A program made the translations under genes and the position numbers. 8,622 nucleotides of DNA from Methylovulum sp. (GTDB lineage Bacteria; Pseudomonadota; Gammaproteobacteria; Methylococcales; Methylomonadaceae). Positions 1 to 7,532 of the stretch are shown here, piece by piece; the stretch's first letter is position 1, and every line of letters starts with the position of its first letter. The notes under the pieces are model-generated. The model searched no databases and was not told the DNA's origin. It worked only from the letters and a program-made list of their open reading frames with translations. The stretch lies in the NCBI GenBank assembly GCA_004299465.1, contig SCST01000476.1, forward strand, positions 1-8,622, given 5' to 3'.

Positions 1-29
1 ACACCACCCCTCAATTAAAATAATAAAGC
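1..29 (-). promoter_or_regulatory. ftsA downstream spacer with a probable ribosome binding site for the next gene (ftsZ expected)
   Basis: Read on the minus strand, the bases after the ftsA stop are AT-rich (TTTATTATTTTAATT) and then switch to GAGGGG at 12-7, a purine run that fits a Shine-Dalgarno sequence. No start codon at suitable spacing is inside the window, so the gene it serves begins just beyond the left edge. In proteobacterial dcw clusters ftsZ follows ftsA, so ftsZ is the expected gene; this is inference from order only. No hairpin followed by a T run is visible, so transcription probably continues. The TATTAT hexamer could be a -10 element, but I see no well-spaced -35. Confidence 0.4.
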
Positions 30-1259
30 TCAAAAATTACCCTGAAACCAACTTTTAACTTTAACCATCCACCCTTCGCCGTCGGCATCGATACTCCTGC
101 CTATGCCTTGATGGTCTTTGCCGTACATTAATAAACCCACTCCGGTAGAGTGTACCGGGTTCCTGACTACTTCCGTCAAACCGGTAACATTCTCCGGGCC
201 GCCCATCCGAACCGGCATATGGAAAATTTCTTCCGCCAATTCGATCAGTCCCATCACCTTTGAACTGCCGCCGGTCAAGACTATGCCGGCGGCAATCAAT
301 TCTTCATTGCCGCTGCGCCTGATTTCGGCCTGCACCAGCAGCATCAATTCTTCGTAACGCGGCTCGATGATTTCCGCGAGGTTTTGCGTCGAAATCTTGC
401 GCGGCGCCCTGTCGCCGATGCTCGGCACTTCGATGACGCCGTCAACGCTGGCCAATTGCGTTAAGGCACAGGCATATCTGCGTTTAATGTCTTCCGCATT
501 AACGGTAGGCGTGCGCAATGCGACGGCTATATCATTCGTGACCTGGTCGCCCGCTATCGGTATCACCGCCGTATGCTTGATCGCACCTTCGACGAAAATG
601 GCAATATCGGTCGTACCGCCGCCCATATCGATCAAGCAAACGCCCAATTCTTTTTCATCTTCGGTCAATACCGAATTACACGACGCCAACTGCTCCAGCA
701 CGATGTCTTCAACTTCCAGGCCGCAGCGGCGTATGCACTTGATAATATTCTGCGAGGCGCTGACACTGCCCGTCACCATATGCACCTTGGCTTCCAGGCG
801 TATGCCGGACATCCCTATAGGCTCCTTGATGCCGTCCTGGAGATCGATAACAAACTCCTGCGGCAGGATATGCAATATTTTCTGGTCGGCCGGGATCGCG
901 ACGGCGCGCGCGGAATCGATCACGCGGTCGATGTCGTATTGCGTGACCTCCTTATCCTTGATCGCCACGACGCCGTGCGAATTAAGGCTTCGGATATGGC
1001 TGCCGGCAATGCCTGCAAACACCGATTTAATCTGGCATCCGGCCATTAACTCAGCCTCTTCGATGGCCCGTTGTATCGATTGCACGGTCGATTCCAGGTT
1101 AACGACGACGCCTTTTTTAAGGCCACGCGATGGCGACGTGCCTATGCCGATCACTTCTATGCCACCATCACTGGTGAGTTCTCCTACAATAGCCGCGACC
1201 TTGGAGGTACCTATATCCAGGCCGACTATCAAATTACGTTCTGTTCTGTTTCTTGCCAT
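30..1259 (-). CDS. ftsA: Cell division protein FtsA
   Basis: FtsA is the actin-like ATP-binding protein that tethers FtsZ filaments to the inner membrane and recruits later divisome proteins. From the ATG at 1259 the protein is 409 residues, close to the 420 of E. coli FtsA. The actin-fold signatures are present: phosphate-1 GLDIGTSK (about residues 13-20), phosphate-2 DMGGGTTD (about 211-218) and the adenosine loop LTGGSS (about 328-333). The FtsA-specific 1C subdomain lies in between (about 82-160). The C-terminus, GWMVKVKSWFQGNF, is the expected amphipathic membrane-targeting helix after a linker. An upstream in-frame GTG at 1268 would add three residues. I prefer the ATG because AGAG lies 8 bases upstream of it and the N-terminus then matches relatives. 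It starts 18 bases after the ftsQ stop. The stop is TGA at 30-32. Confidence 0.97.
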   Translation of the reverse strand: MARNRTERNLIVGLDIGTSKVAAIVGELTSDGGIEVIGIGTSPSRGLKKGVVVNLESTVQSIQRAIEEAELMAGCQIKSVFAGIAGSHIRSLNSHGVVAIKDKEVTQYDIDRVIDSARAVAIPADQKILHILPQEFVIDLQDGIKEPIGMSGIRLEAKVHMVTGSVSASQNIIKCIRRCGLEVEDIVLEQLASCNSVLTEDEKELGVCLIDMGGGTTDIAIFVEGAIKHTAVIPIAGDQVTNDIAVALRTPTVNAEDIKRRYACALTQLASVDGVIEVPSIGDRAPRKISTQNLAEIIEPRYEELMLLVQAEIRRSGNEELIAAGIVLTGGSSKVMGLIELAEEIFHMPVRMGGPENVTGLTEVVRNPVHSTGVGLLMYGKDHQGIGRSIDADGEGWMVKVKSWFQGNF

Positions 1260-1267
1260 TTTCTTCA

Positions 1268-1271
1268 CTCT
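1268..1271 (-). promoter_or_regulatory. Ribosome binding site of ftsA
   Basis: AGAG on the minus strand lies 8 bases upstream of the ATG at 1259. This modest Shine-Dalgarno favours the ATG over the GTG at 1268, which would itself overlap the site. Confidence 0.45.
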
Positions 1272-1277
1272 ATTGTT

Positions 1278-2066
1278 CTAGCGCGCATCTGTTTTAAGTT
1301 CCTGGTTTGCCGTATCCTCTGGAGCATCGTTGTTGCTCCAGTCTATCTCCGCCGCGTCAGGCCGCCATGAGACGGCATAACCGTTGGGATAGCGCAAATC
1401 AGCTACAGCCATCGCATCAATCTGCTCAGGCTTTAATACCGTCAGGGTTTTCAAAAAACGTTGTAATTTTTTTAATTGTTCGTCACGCCCCAACAGTATC
1501 ACCAGCCCTGTTGTCAATTTGATCTTCCATGCCCAACGGTCATTAACATTAAACTCCGCCAATTCCATAGCCTGATCCGCTAATGCCGTTTTAATACCCT
1601 TCATAATTTCCAGCACTTTCATTTGTTGCTGGGCAGGTCCCGTCAATACCGTCAAATGTTGGTGCTGTGCTATCGACTTCGGTGTAAATATCACGCCCTG
1701 TTCAGTCATCAGGCTGTCCTGTCCCCAACGCACGTAAGGTTTCTTTTCGCGAATCTTGATATCGATCGCATCGGGCCAGATCCGCTTGACCGCGACGGTT
1801 TCCACCCACGGCAACGTCGAAACCGCCTGATGTATCGCCTGCATGTCCGCTTCAAAAAAACCGGTCGTCACCAACGGCTCCAATGCGGTTCTTATCTCAT
1901 CCTTACCGAGATACTGGAACACGCCTTCGGTCCGCACATATTTAACGGGTAATGACGCCAGCTTAAGGTGGAATTTTACTTTGCCGTTTTTATAAGCAAA
2001 CAGTCCCACCAGCCCTGCTAATACCAACAAACCGATCAACAGGATTTTTACGCTGCCCTTGTCCAT
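1278..2066 (-). CDS. ftsQ: Cell division protein FtsQ
   Basis: FtsQ is a bitopic inner-membrane protein that links early and late divisome components through the FtsQ-FtsB-FtsL complex, with most of its mass in the periplasm. The 262-residue product has a short cytoplasmic N-terminus and one hydrophobic transmembrane segment (about residues 7-25). A POTRA domain follows (about 38-110), including the LPWV stretch at 85-88 and IWPDAIDIKI at 96-105. The beta domain (about 111-235) ends in the family-typical DLRYPNGYAVSW (223-234). The last ~25 residues are hydrophilic, rich in D, E and N, and probably disordered. E. coli FtsQ is 276 residues. The ATG shares one base with the ddl stop (TGATG), and no strong Shine-Dalgarno is seen, so translation is probably coupled to ddl. 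The stop is TAG at 1278-1280. Confidence 0.95.
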   Translation of the reverse strand: MDKGSVKILLIGLLVLAGLVGLFAYKNGKVKFHLKLASLPVKYVRTEGVFQYLGKDEIRTALEPLVTTGFFEADMQAIHQAVSTLPWVETVAVKRIWPDAIDIKIREKKPYVRWGQDSLMTEQGVIFTPKSIAQHQHLTVLTGPAQQQMKVLEIMKGIKTALADQAMELAEFNVNDRWAWKIKLTTGLVILLGRDEQLKKLQRFLKTLTVLKPEQIDAMAVADLRYPNGYAVSWRPDAAEIDWSNNDAPEDTANQELKTDAR

Positions 2067-2992
2067 CAGGCCAGACTGGTTTCCAGTATTCGCCAGACCA
2101 ACGCATCGAACGCCATACCCGCCTGTTTGGCCGCCATCGGCACCAGGCTGTGATCGGTCATGCCCGGTACGGTATTTATTTCAATCAACTGGTACTGCCC
2201 GTTTTCATCGATAAACACATCGACCCTGGCCCAGCCTTTGACGCCGACCACATCGCCCGCAGTCACCGCCAGTTTTCTCAGCGCCGCTTCCTGGTCCAGG
2301 CTCAAACCGCAAGGGCAGTGGTATTGCGTCGTCGTAGCGTTGTATTTGGCTTCGTAATCATAAAAGGTACGCGGCGTTTCCAGGCGAATAACCGGCAAAG
2401 CCTCGTCTTGCAATAGCCCAACGGTATATTCCTTGCCCGCGACCCAACGCTCGGCATAGACATCGCAATTAAATTCCGCCGCCGTATGCAAGGCCTGCAA
2501 CAATTCATCTGGGTTATTCGCCTTGCTCATGCCAATACTGGAACCTTCCTGCGCCGGCTTGACGATAACGGGGAATCCCAGTTTGGCGATGCAATCGTCC
2601 AGGTCATCGGCATTTTTCAAGACCTGCCATTGCGGCGTAACCAGCCCGTAACCCTGCCAGCACAACTTGGTCCTGAGCTTATCCATCGTCAGCGCCGACG
2701 CCATCACGCCGCTGCCGGTGTACGGAATCCCCATCGCCTCCAGAACGCCCTGCAGCACACCGTCTTCACCGCCGCGTCCGTGAATAATGTTAAATACACG
2801 GTCTGCTTTGATACCGCTTAATGCCGCTATAGGGCTGCCGGTCACATCGATCGCTACGGCATCGACACCGTTATTTTTCAACGCACTGTAAACGGCTGCG
2901 CCGCTTCTTAGCGAAACCTCACGTTCTGCTGACGAACCGCCCATCAGCACCGCAACGCGGCCAAATTGCCCCGGATTCTTAAACACGTTCAC
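2066..2992 (-). CDS. ddl: D-alanine--D-alanine ligase (DdlB-like)
   Basis: This ATP-grasp enzyme joins two D-alanines in the cytoplasm; the dipeptide is then added to the muropeptide by MurF. The 308-residue frame follows E. coli DdlB (306) almost throughout. The N-terminal SAEREVSL carries the D-Ala-1 glutamate (E23), and HGRGGEDG is at 71-78. EGSSIGMSK (149-157) carries the catalytic serine (S151). TFYDYEAKY (209-217) carries the tyrosine (Y217) that marks D-Ala-D-Ala rather than D-Ala-D-Lac specificity. The metal-binding EINTVPGMT is at 271-279. The frame begins with GTG at 2992, inside the end of murB (14-base overlap). A second in-frame GTG at 2986 would shorten it by two residues and has AGGG 9 bases upstream. 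No ATG is available near the N-terminus, so a GTG start is likely either way. The stop is TGA at 2066-2068. Confidence 0.95.
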   Translation of the reverse strand: MNVFKNPGQFGRVAVLMGGSSAEREVSLRSGAAVYSALKNNGVDAVAIDVTGSPIAALSGIKADRVFNIIHGRGGEDGVLQGVLEAMGIPYTGSGVMASALTMDKLRTKLCWQGYGLVTPQWQVLKNADDLDDCIAKLGFPVIVKPAQEGSSIGMSKANNPDELLQALHTAAEFNCDVYAERWVAGKEYTVGLLQDEALPVIRLETPRTFYDYEAKYNATTTQYHCPCGLSLDQEAALRKLAVTAGDVVGVKGWARVDVFIDENGQYQLIEINTVPGMTDHSLVPMAAKQAGMAFDALVWRILETSLA

Positions 2993-3851
2993 CTACCCTA
3001 CAAACCTCTGTCTGCAATACAACCCCCTGCTTTTCCTCAACCTGACGTTGAACATACTCTATTAACGCTTCAATTTCCGCGGCCGCGGCATTACCGGTAT
3101 TGACAATAAAATTGGCATGCTTGGTGGATACGCAGGCACCGCCTATCGCATAGCCTTTTAATCCCGATTGCTCTATCAATCTTGCCGCATAATCGCCCGC
3201 CGGGTTTTTAAATACCGACCCGCAACTGGGCTGGTTAGTCGGCTGGGTTTTTGCGCGCTTTTCCAGCAATTCCCTGATTTTCTGCTGGCTAGTCGCGGCG
3301 TCCCCCGGCGTCGGCATCAACAGCGCGGACAGGAACCATTCGCCGTCGCAGCCTTTGACCGAGCGGTAAGCAATCTTAAAATCCTCGGGACGCCGCTGTA
3401 TCACATTACCGGCCTTATTCACCATATCGACCTGTTTAACAATGCCCCAGGTTTCGCCGCCGAACGCGCCGGCGTTCATTTTCAACGCACCACCCATCGT
3501 TCCGGGGATGCCGGCCAGGAATTCCGCGCCAACCAGGCCTTGTTCGCCGCAAAAACGCGCGACATGCGCACAAGGCACGCCGGCTTCGACATAAACCGAG
3601 CCGTCATCGGCCAAATGCATTTCTTTCAAGCGCCCTTTCGTGTTAATAACCGTGCCGCGTATGCCGCCGTCCCTGATCAATAAATTACTGCCCAGGCCCA
3701 TCCAGAACACCGGCTCATCGGCGGGCAGCCCTTTGACGAATTCAATCAAGTCCTGCCTATCCCCTGGAATATAAAGCCGGTCGGCAGGGCCGCCGACGCG
3801 CCAACTGGTGTATTTCGCCAGAGGTTCATTGTGCAATAACCGCCCTTTCAT
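2979..3851 (-). CDS. murB: UDP-N-acetylenolpyruvoylglucosamine reductase MurB (short, type II-like)
   Basis: MurB is the cytoplasmic FAD enzyme that reduces UDP-GlcNAc-enolpyruvate to UDP-MurNAc with NADPH. From the ATG at 3851 the protein has 290 residues. FAD-domain motifs are TSWRVGGPAD (about 15-24), GLGSN (52-56) and the GIPGTMGGA region (114-122). The substrate domain shows YRSVKG (162-167) with the conserved arginine, GSVFKNP (211-217) with the proton-donor serine, and LQTEVCRVG (279-287) with the catalytic glutamate. It is about 50 residues shorter than E. coli MurB and lacks the tyrosine-bearing insertion, as in type II enzymes. An in-frame TTG at 3860 would add three residues and overlap the murC stop. 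I prefer the ATG, 5 bases past that stop, though neither start has a strong Shine-Dalgarno. The stop is TAA at 2979-2981. Confidence 0.95.
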   Translation of the reverse strand: MKGRLLHNEPLAKYTSWRVGGPADRLYIPGDRQDLIEFVKGLPADEPVFWMGLGSNLLIRDGGIRGTVINTKGRLKEMHLADDGSVYVEAGVPCAHVARFCGEQGLVGAEFLAGIPGTMGGALKMNAGAFGGETWGIVKQVDMVNKAGNVIQRRPEDFKIAYRSVKGCDGEWFLSALLMPTPGDAATSQQKIRELLEKRAKTQPTNQPSCGSVFKNPAGDYAARLIEQSGLKGYAIGGACVSTKHANFIVNTGNAAAAEIEALIEYVQRQVEEKQGVVLQTEVCRVGERV

Positions 3852-3856
3852 CGCCG

Positions 3857-5293
3857 TCAACCCGCCAACGCTTCAGCCAGGAGCTGCGGAAGCTGCGCGG
3901 CAATTTGCCCGACGTTGCCGGCGCCCATCGTTAAAATGACATCACCGGCTTCGACGATACCCGCCAATATCGTCGGCAATTCTTCAAAGACATCGACAAA
4001 TACCGGATCAACCTGCCCACGCACACGGATGGCGCGGCTTAACGCCCTACCGTCGGCACCGGGAATCGGCGCTTCACCTGCGGCATACACTTCCATCAGG
4101 ATCAACACATCGACAGTAGACAAAACGTGTACGAAGTCTTCGAACAAGTCACGGGTCCGCGAATAACGATGCGGCTGGAATACGACGACCGAACGCTTGC
4201 CCGGCCATGCCTGGCGCAACGCTTCCAGGGTCGCCGCGATTTCGCGTGGGTGATGGCCGTAATCATCAACCAGCGGCAGCGCGCCTAGTTCGGGGAAAGT
4301 CACCGTCGTATGCTGAAAGCGTCGGCCCACGCCTTTAAACGCGCCCAGGCTTTTAATGATGGCCGCATCATCGACGTTCAGCTTGGTCGCGACGGCAATA
4401 GCGGCCAACGCATTCAGCATATTGTGCCAACCCGGCATATTCAGCGTAACGCGCAGCACCGGATAAGCACCGCGCCGCACTACGCTAAACGATGTCTGTA
4501 AGCCGTCCTGTTTTATATCGATTGCCCGCACATCGGCGTCTTCATCGACGCCGTAGGTCGTGACCGGTTTGGAGATCAACGGCAGAATCTCTTTGATGCC
4601 GTCATCATCGAGGCACAGCACCGCGAGTCCGTAAAACGGCAAATGGTGTAAAAACTCTATGAAGGTATCTTTTAAGCGCTGGTAACTGTTTTGATAGGTC
4701 GCCATGTGATCCTGGTCGATATTCGTGACCACGGCGATCATCGGCTGCAAATACAAAAACGACGCATCGCTCTCATCCGCTTCGGCAACCAGGTAATGGC
4801 CCAAGCCGAGCTTGGCATTGCTACCGGCGCTGTTTAAACGCCCGCCGATTACGAAAGTGGGGTCCAGCCCGCCTTCTGCGAGCAAGCTTGCCGTTAAACT
4901 GGTCGTCGTGGTTTTTCCATGCGTGCCGGCGACGGCAATGCCGAACCTGAAACGCATCAATTCCGCGAGCATTTCGGCTCTCGGAATAACCGGCACCCTT
5001 TTAAAATAGGCTTCATCAATTTCTTCGTTACTGCGGTCTATCGCACTCGATGCGACGACGACATCCGCCTCAGCTATATTTTCGCGCCGGTGGCCGATCG
5101 TAATCTTTACGCCCAATCCGGCCAATCGCTGCGTCGCCGGGCCGTCTTTAATATCCGAACCCGACACTTGGTAGCCCAGGTTCGATAAGACTTCCGCGAT
5201 GCCGCTCATGCCGGTCCCGCCGATGCCGACAAAATGTATGCGCTCGATATTGCCGAGCGCCTGGACGGGGGGCTTGGTATGCGGAATATTCAT
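3857..5293 (-). CDS. murC: UDP-N-acetylmuramate--L-alanine ligase MurC
   Basis: MurC adds L-alanine to UDP-MurNAc using ATP, the first amino acid of the peptidoglycan stem. The 478-residue product shows the three Mur-ligase domains. The N-terminal UDP-binding fold has [16 protein letters not shown] (21-36). The central ATPase has the P-loop AGTHGKTTT (122-130), EADESD (171-176), TNIDQDHM (190-197) and the HNMLNALAA stretch (290-298). The C-terminal domain has GVGRRFQ (321-327), [10 protein letters not shown] (343-352) and FQPHRYSRT (372-380). The frame stays open 20 codons upstream, to an ATG at 5353, which would add a Cys/Gly-rich peptide lying wholly within murG. I chose the ATG at 5293 because GGAGG sits 7 bases upstream, it overlaps the murG stop as ATGA, and the N-terminus then has normal family length. 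The stop is TGA at 3857-3859. Confidence 0.97.
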   Translation of the reverse strand: MNIPHTKPPVQALGNIERIHFVGIGGTGMSGIAEVLSNLGYQVSGSDIKDGPATQRLAGLGVKITIGHRRENIAEADVVVASSAIDRSNEEIDEAYFKRVPVIPRAEMLAELMRFRFGIAVAGTHGKTTTTSLTASLLAEGGLDPTFVIGGRLNSAGSNAKLGLGHYLVAEADESDASFLYLQPMIAVVTNIDQDHMATYQNSYQRLKDTFIEFLHHLPFYGLAVLCLDDDGIKEILPLISKPVTTYGVDEDADVRAIDIKQDGLQTSFSVVRRGAYPVLRVTLNMPGWHNMLNALAAIAVATKLNVDDAAIIKSLGAFKGVGRRFQHTTVTFPELGALPLVDDYGHHPREIAATLEALRQAWPGKRSVVVFQPHRYSRTRDLFEDFVHVLSTVDVLILMEVYAAGEAPIPGADGRALSRAIRVRGQVDPVFVDVFEELPTILAGIVEAGDVILTMGAGNVGQIAAQLPQLLAEALAG

Positions 5294-6345
5294 AAACCGG
5301 CCTCCGCTATGCAAACATCCGCAACCGCTTCCGTCGCATCCAGCCGCGCACATTGCTTTGCCGCTTCGCCCAGCGCATCCAGGTGATGGATCGCTTCGGT
5401 AATATGGGCCGCCAGCGTCGAAGCGTTCAAGTCCTTCTGCATCAACAGCATGCCTGCACCGGCATCGGTTAGATACTTGGCATTCGCCGTTTGGTGATCA
5501 TCGATAGCACCGGGCAACGGGATAAAAATGGCCGGTATGCCGATAGCGGCGACTTCGCTGACCGTCATCGCGCCGGCCCTGCATATCACCATATCCGCCC
5601 ACTGATAGGCGGCGACCATATCGTCAAAAAATGCGCTCACTTCGGCATTAACGCCCAAGGCTTTATAGCGTTCCGTAACCTGGGCCAGCATCGCAGCACC
5701 GCTCTGGTGCTTTATCCGTATGCCGCTTAATTGCGCGGCCGCTTCCGGAACCACTTCATTTAATATCTGGGCACCCTGGCTGCCGCCGACGACTAAAATA
5801 TTGACCGCCTGCCCGGCCGCTTTGCCACCGGCACCAGGCCGGTTCAAAAACTGTTTTCTCAGTGGGTTGCCGGTGCATTGCGCATGTACCGCCGGTTTAA
5901 AGCTGCCTGGAAACGCTTCCAATACCTGTTTAGCCATGCGCGCCAGCAGGCGGTTTGTCGTGCCGGGTACCCGGTTTTGCTCATGAATCACCAAGGGTAT
6001 ACCCAATAATTTCGCCATCAGCCCGCCTGGGCCGGCGACAAAGCCGCCCATGCCCAGCACGACATCGGGCTTGCGCCGGCGCAATATCGCCCCGGCCTGC
6101 ACACAGGCCTTAAGCAATTTGAACACGGCAGCGATTTTGGACGGCAAGCCTTTGCCGCGCACACCGGCGACCGACAGCCAGTCTATCTCGATACCGTGTT
6201 CGGGGATGACACGGCTTTCCAGGCCTTTTTGCGTGCCCAGCCAGCTGATTTGCCAGCCTTTTTCCGCCAGCAACTGCGCAACCGCCAAGGCCGGGAAAAC
6301 ATGCCCGCCGGTGCCGCCGGCCATAATTACAATACGCTTAGCCAT
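5290..6345 (-). CDS. murG: UDP-GlcNAc:lipid I GlcNAc transferase MurG
   Basis: MurG is a GT-B glycosyltransferase on the cytoplasmic face of the membrane. It transfers GlcNAc from UDP-GlcNAc to lipid I, forming lipid II. The 351-residue length is typical. The N-domain has the glycine loop GGTGGHVFP (10-18), [11 protein letters not shown] (98-108) and HEQN (121-124). The C-domain has GGSQGA (187-192), HQSG (213-216), [10 protein letters not shown] (255-264) with the uracil/ribose-binding glutamate, and [12 protein letters not shown] (278-289). The ATG at 6345 lies inside the end of ftsW (8-base overlap) with TAAGG 6 bases upstream. Its TGA stop forms an ATGA overlap with murC. No defect is seen. 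Confidence 0.97.
   Translation of the reverse strand: MAKRIVIMAGGTGGHVFPALAVAQLLAEKGWQISWLGTQKGLESRVIPEHGIEIDWLSVAGVRGKGLPSKIAAVFKLLKACVQAGAILRRRKPDVVLGMGGFVAGPGGLMAKLLGIPLVIHEQNRVPGTTNRLLARMAKQVLEAFPGSFKPAVHAQCTGNPLRKQFLNRPGAGGKAAGQAVNILVVGGSQGAQILNEVVPEAAAQLSGIRIKHQSGAAMLAQVTERYKALGVNAEVSAFFDDMVAAYQWADMVICRAGAMTVSEVAAIGIPAIFIPLPGAIDDHQTANAKYLTDAGAGMLLMQKDLNASTLAAHITEAIHHLDALGEAAKQCARLDATEAVADVCIAEAGL
5301..5305 (-). promoter_or_regulatory. Ribosome binding site of murC
   Basis: A perfect GGAGG on the minus strand lies 7 bases before the ATG at 5293, inside the last codons of murG. It is the strongest Shine-Dalgarno in the window, and it decides the murC start against the in-frame ATG at 5353. 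Confidence 0.8.
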
Positions 6346-7528
6346 GTTTCGCCTTAATCCTTACACGCGGTGCGGGTATCGCATTGGCGTTGGCTTCTGT
6401 TATTTCGCTATGAACCCGGAACAGCAGCGCTACCGCGCAACACATAATCATCATACTGCCGCCGCCATAACTCATTAACGGCAACGTCAATCCTTTAGTC
6501 GGCAACATGCCCATATTGACGCCCATATTGACGAAGGCCTGGAAACCGAACCAGATGCCCAATCCATAGGCGATATAGGCCGAAAACTCTTCGCCGGCCT
6601 GCTCGGCTTTCGCGCCTATCTGGAAGGCGCGCCATATCAGCAACGCGAACAGGCCGACAACGGTCACAACGCCCAATAAACCCAGTTCTTCGGCTATCAC
6701 CGAGAACAGGAAATCGGTATGCGCTTCAGGCAGGTAAAACAATTTCTGGATACCGCTGCCGAGACCTACGCCCAATACTTCGCCGCGACCGAATGAAATA
6801 AGCGCCTGCACCAACTGGAAGCCGGTATTCAGCGGATCGGCCCACGGATCCATGAAACTGGTTACCCTGAGCATACGGTAAGGCTCGTAAATCACCAACA
6901 GCATCGCCGGCACCGCAAGCCCTGCAAACAATATCCCAAAATGCAATAATTTTGCTCCCGCCAAAAACAGGATGCCCATCGCTATCATCAAGATAACGAC
7001 GGCCGAACCAAAATCCGGCTCCATCAATAACAACACGCTGGCGATTAAAAACAGCAACAAAGGCTTAGCTAGTCCAAACGCCGATTCGCGCAAGGATTTT
7101 TGATGCCGGGTGACGTACCCCGCCATATAAATCACGGCAAAAAACTTGACCACTTCCGAAACCTGTATCCTTAATCCGCCCAGCGATAACCAGCGCGTGC
7201 TGCCGTTAACTTTTACGCCCAAGCCCGGCACCAAGACGATAACCAGCAATAACAATCCCGCTATAAACAGCAAAGGCCCTATTTTTTCCCAGTGCCGCAT
7301 CGGGACCGTTGCAATAGTGCCGCCCAACACACCGCCTAACGCGATATGTATCAATTGCTTGAGCGGATAATTCCAGATATTGTCGAGCAGTTTCGGGCCC
7401 AGGTGTATCGATGACGACGCCACCATGATATAGCCGATAAACAACAGGCTTGAGCAAATAGCCAGCAACAGGGGATCGACATGGAAGCGGCCAACCCGTG
7501 ACACTTTGATATTCCTGTTCATATCCAT
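6338..7528 (-). CDS. ftsW: Septal peptidoglycan glycosyltransferase FtsW
   Basis: FtsW is the SEDS-family membrane enzyme that polymerises lipid II into septal glycan together with FtsI. The 396-residue protein is strongly hydrophobic, consistent with about ten transmembrane segments. Family landmarks include NGSTRWLSLGG (108-118), SEVVK (124-128) with the conserved lysine, and EPDFGSA (170-176). LPEAHTDFLFSVIAEELG (266-283) carries the catalytic aspartate (D272), and GMLPTKGLTLPLMSYGGGS (340-358) is also present. The frame is open to an ATG at 7612, but that would place 28 unlikely residues inside murD. The ATG at 7528, 4 bases after the murD stop, is more credible. An ATG at 7522 is equally possible and better spaced (10 bases) from the GGGGTGA at 7539-7533. 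QVSE replaces the usual QPSE at 122-125. The stop is TAA at 6338-6340. Confidence 0.96.
   Translation of the reverse strand: MDMNRNIKVSRVGRFHVDPLLLAICSSLLFIGYIMVASSSIHLGPKLLDNIWNYPLKQLIHIALGGVLGGTIATVPMRHWEKIGPLLFIAGLLLLVIVLVPGLGVKVNGSTRWLSLGGLRIQVSEVVKFFAVIYMAGYVTRHQKSLRESAFGLAKPLLLFLIASVLLLMEPDFGSAVVILMIAMGILFLAGAKLLHFGILFAGLAVPAMLLVIYEPYRMLRVTSFMDPWADPLNTGFQLVQALISFGRGEVLGVGLGSGIQKLFYLPEAHTDFLFSVIAEELGLLGVVTVVGLFALLIWRAFQIGAKAEQAGEEFSAYIAYGLGIWFGFQAFVNMGVNMGMLPTKGLTLPLMSYGGGSMMIMCCAVALLFRVHSEITEANANAIPAPRVRIKAKHG
6352..6356 (-). promoter_or_regulatory. Ribosome binding site of murG
   Basis: TAAGG on the minus strand lies 6 bases before the murG ATG at 6345, within the last codons of ftsW. 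It is a reasonable Shine-Dalgarno and supports that start. Confidence 0.6.
6509..6532 (-). repeat. Two tandem copies of a 12-base unit inside ftsW
   Basis: The plus-strand unit gcccatattgac occurs twice back to back without mismatch. On the coding strand it gives GTCAATATGGGC twice, encoding VNMG-VNMG (residues 333-340 of FtsW), just before the conserved LPTKG motif. The frame is kept. Other FtsW proteins carry a similar N-x-G-x-N-x-G pattern here, so the peptide repeat is an ancestral family feature and only the exact DNA identity is notable. Confidence 0.85.
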
Positions 7529-7532
7529 CTCA

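Noticed and set aside
1..29. Transcription terminator or clear promoter after ftsA
   Set aside because: No GC-rich stem is present. A TATTAT hexamer exists, but no convincing -35 at 16-18 bases upstream was found, and AT-rich spacers give such matches by chance.
367..1281. Long plus-strand open frame (304 codons) opposite ftsA
   Set aside because: It lies fully antisense to a well-supported ftsA. The product is low in recognisable structure and matches no family I know, and no ribosome binding site was evident. It is a shadow of ftsA codon use. The same applies to the plus-strand frames opposite ftsQ, ddl, murB, murC, murG, ftsW and murD.
3077..3088. Perfect 12-base GC palindrome ccgcggccgcgg
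   Set aside because: It lies in the alanine-rich N-A-A-A-A-E stretch of MurB near its C-terminus, where GCG/GCC codons readily make such a palindrome. There is no T run and no gene boundary, so neither a terminator nor an operator is supported.
5294..5353. Cys/Gly-rich 20-residue N-terminal extension of MurC from the upstream ATG
   Set aside because: The segment is the out-of-frame reading of the murG 3' end. The ATG at 5293 has GGAGG at ideal spacing and gives the normal MurC N-terminus.
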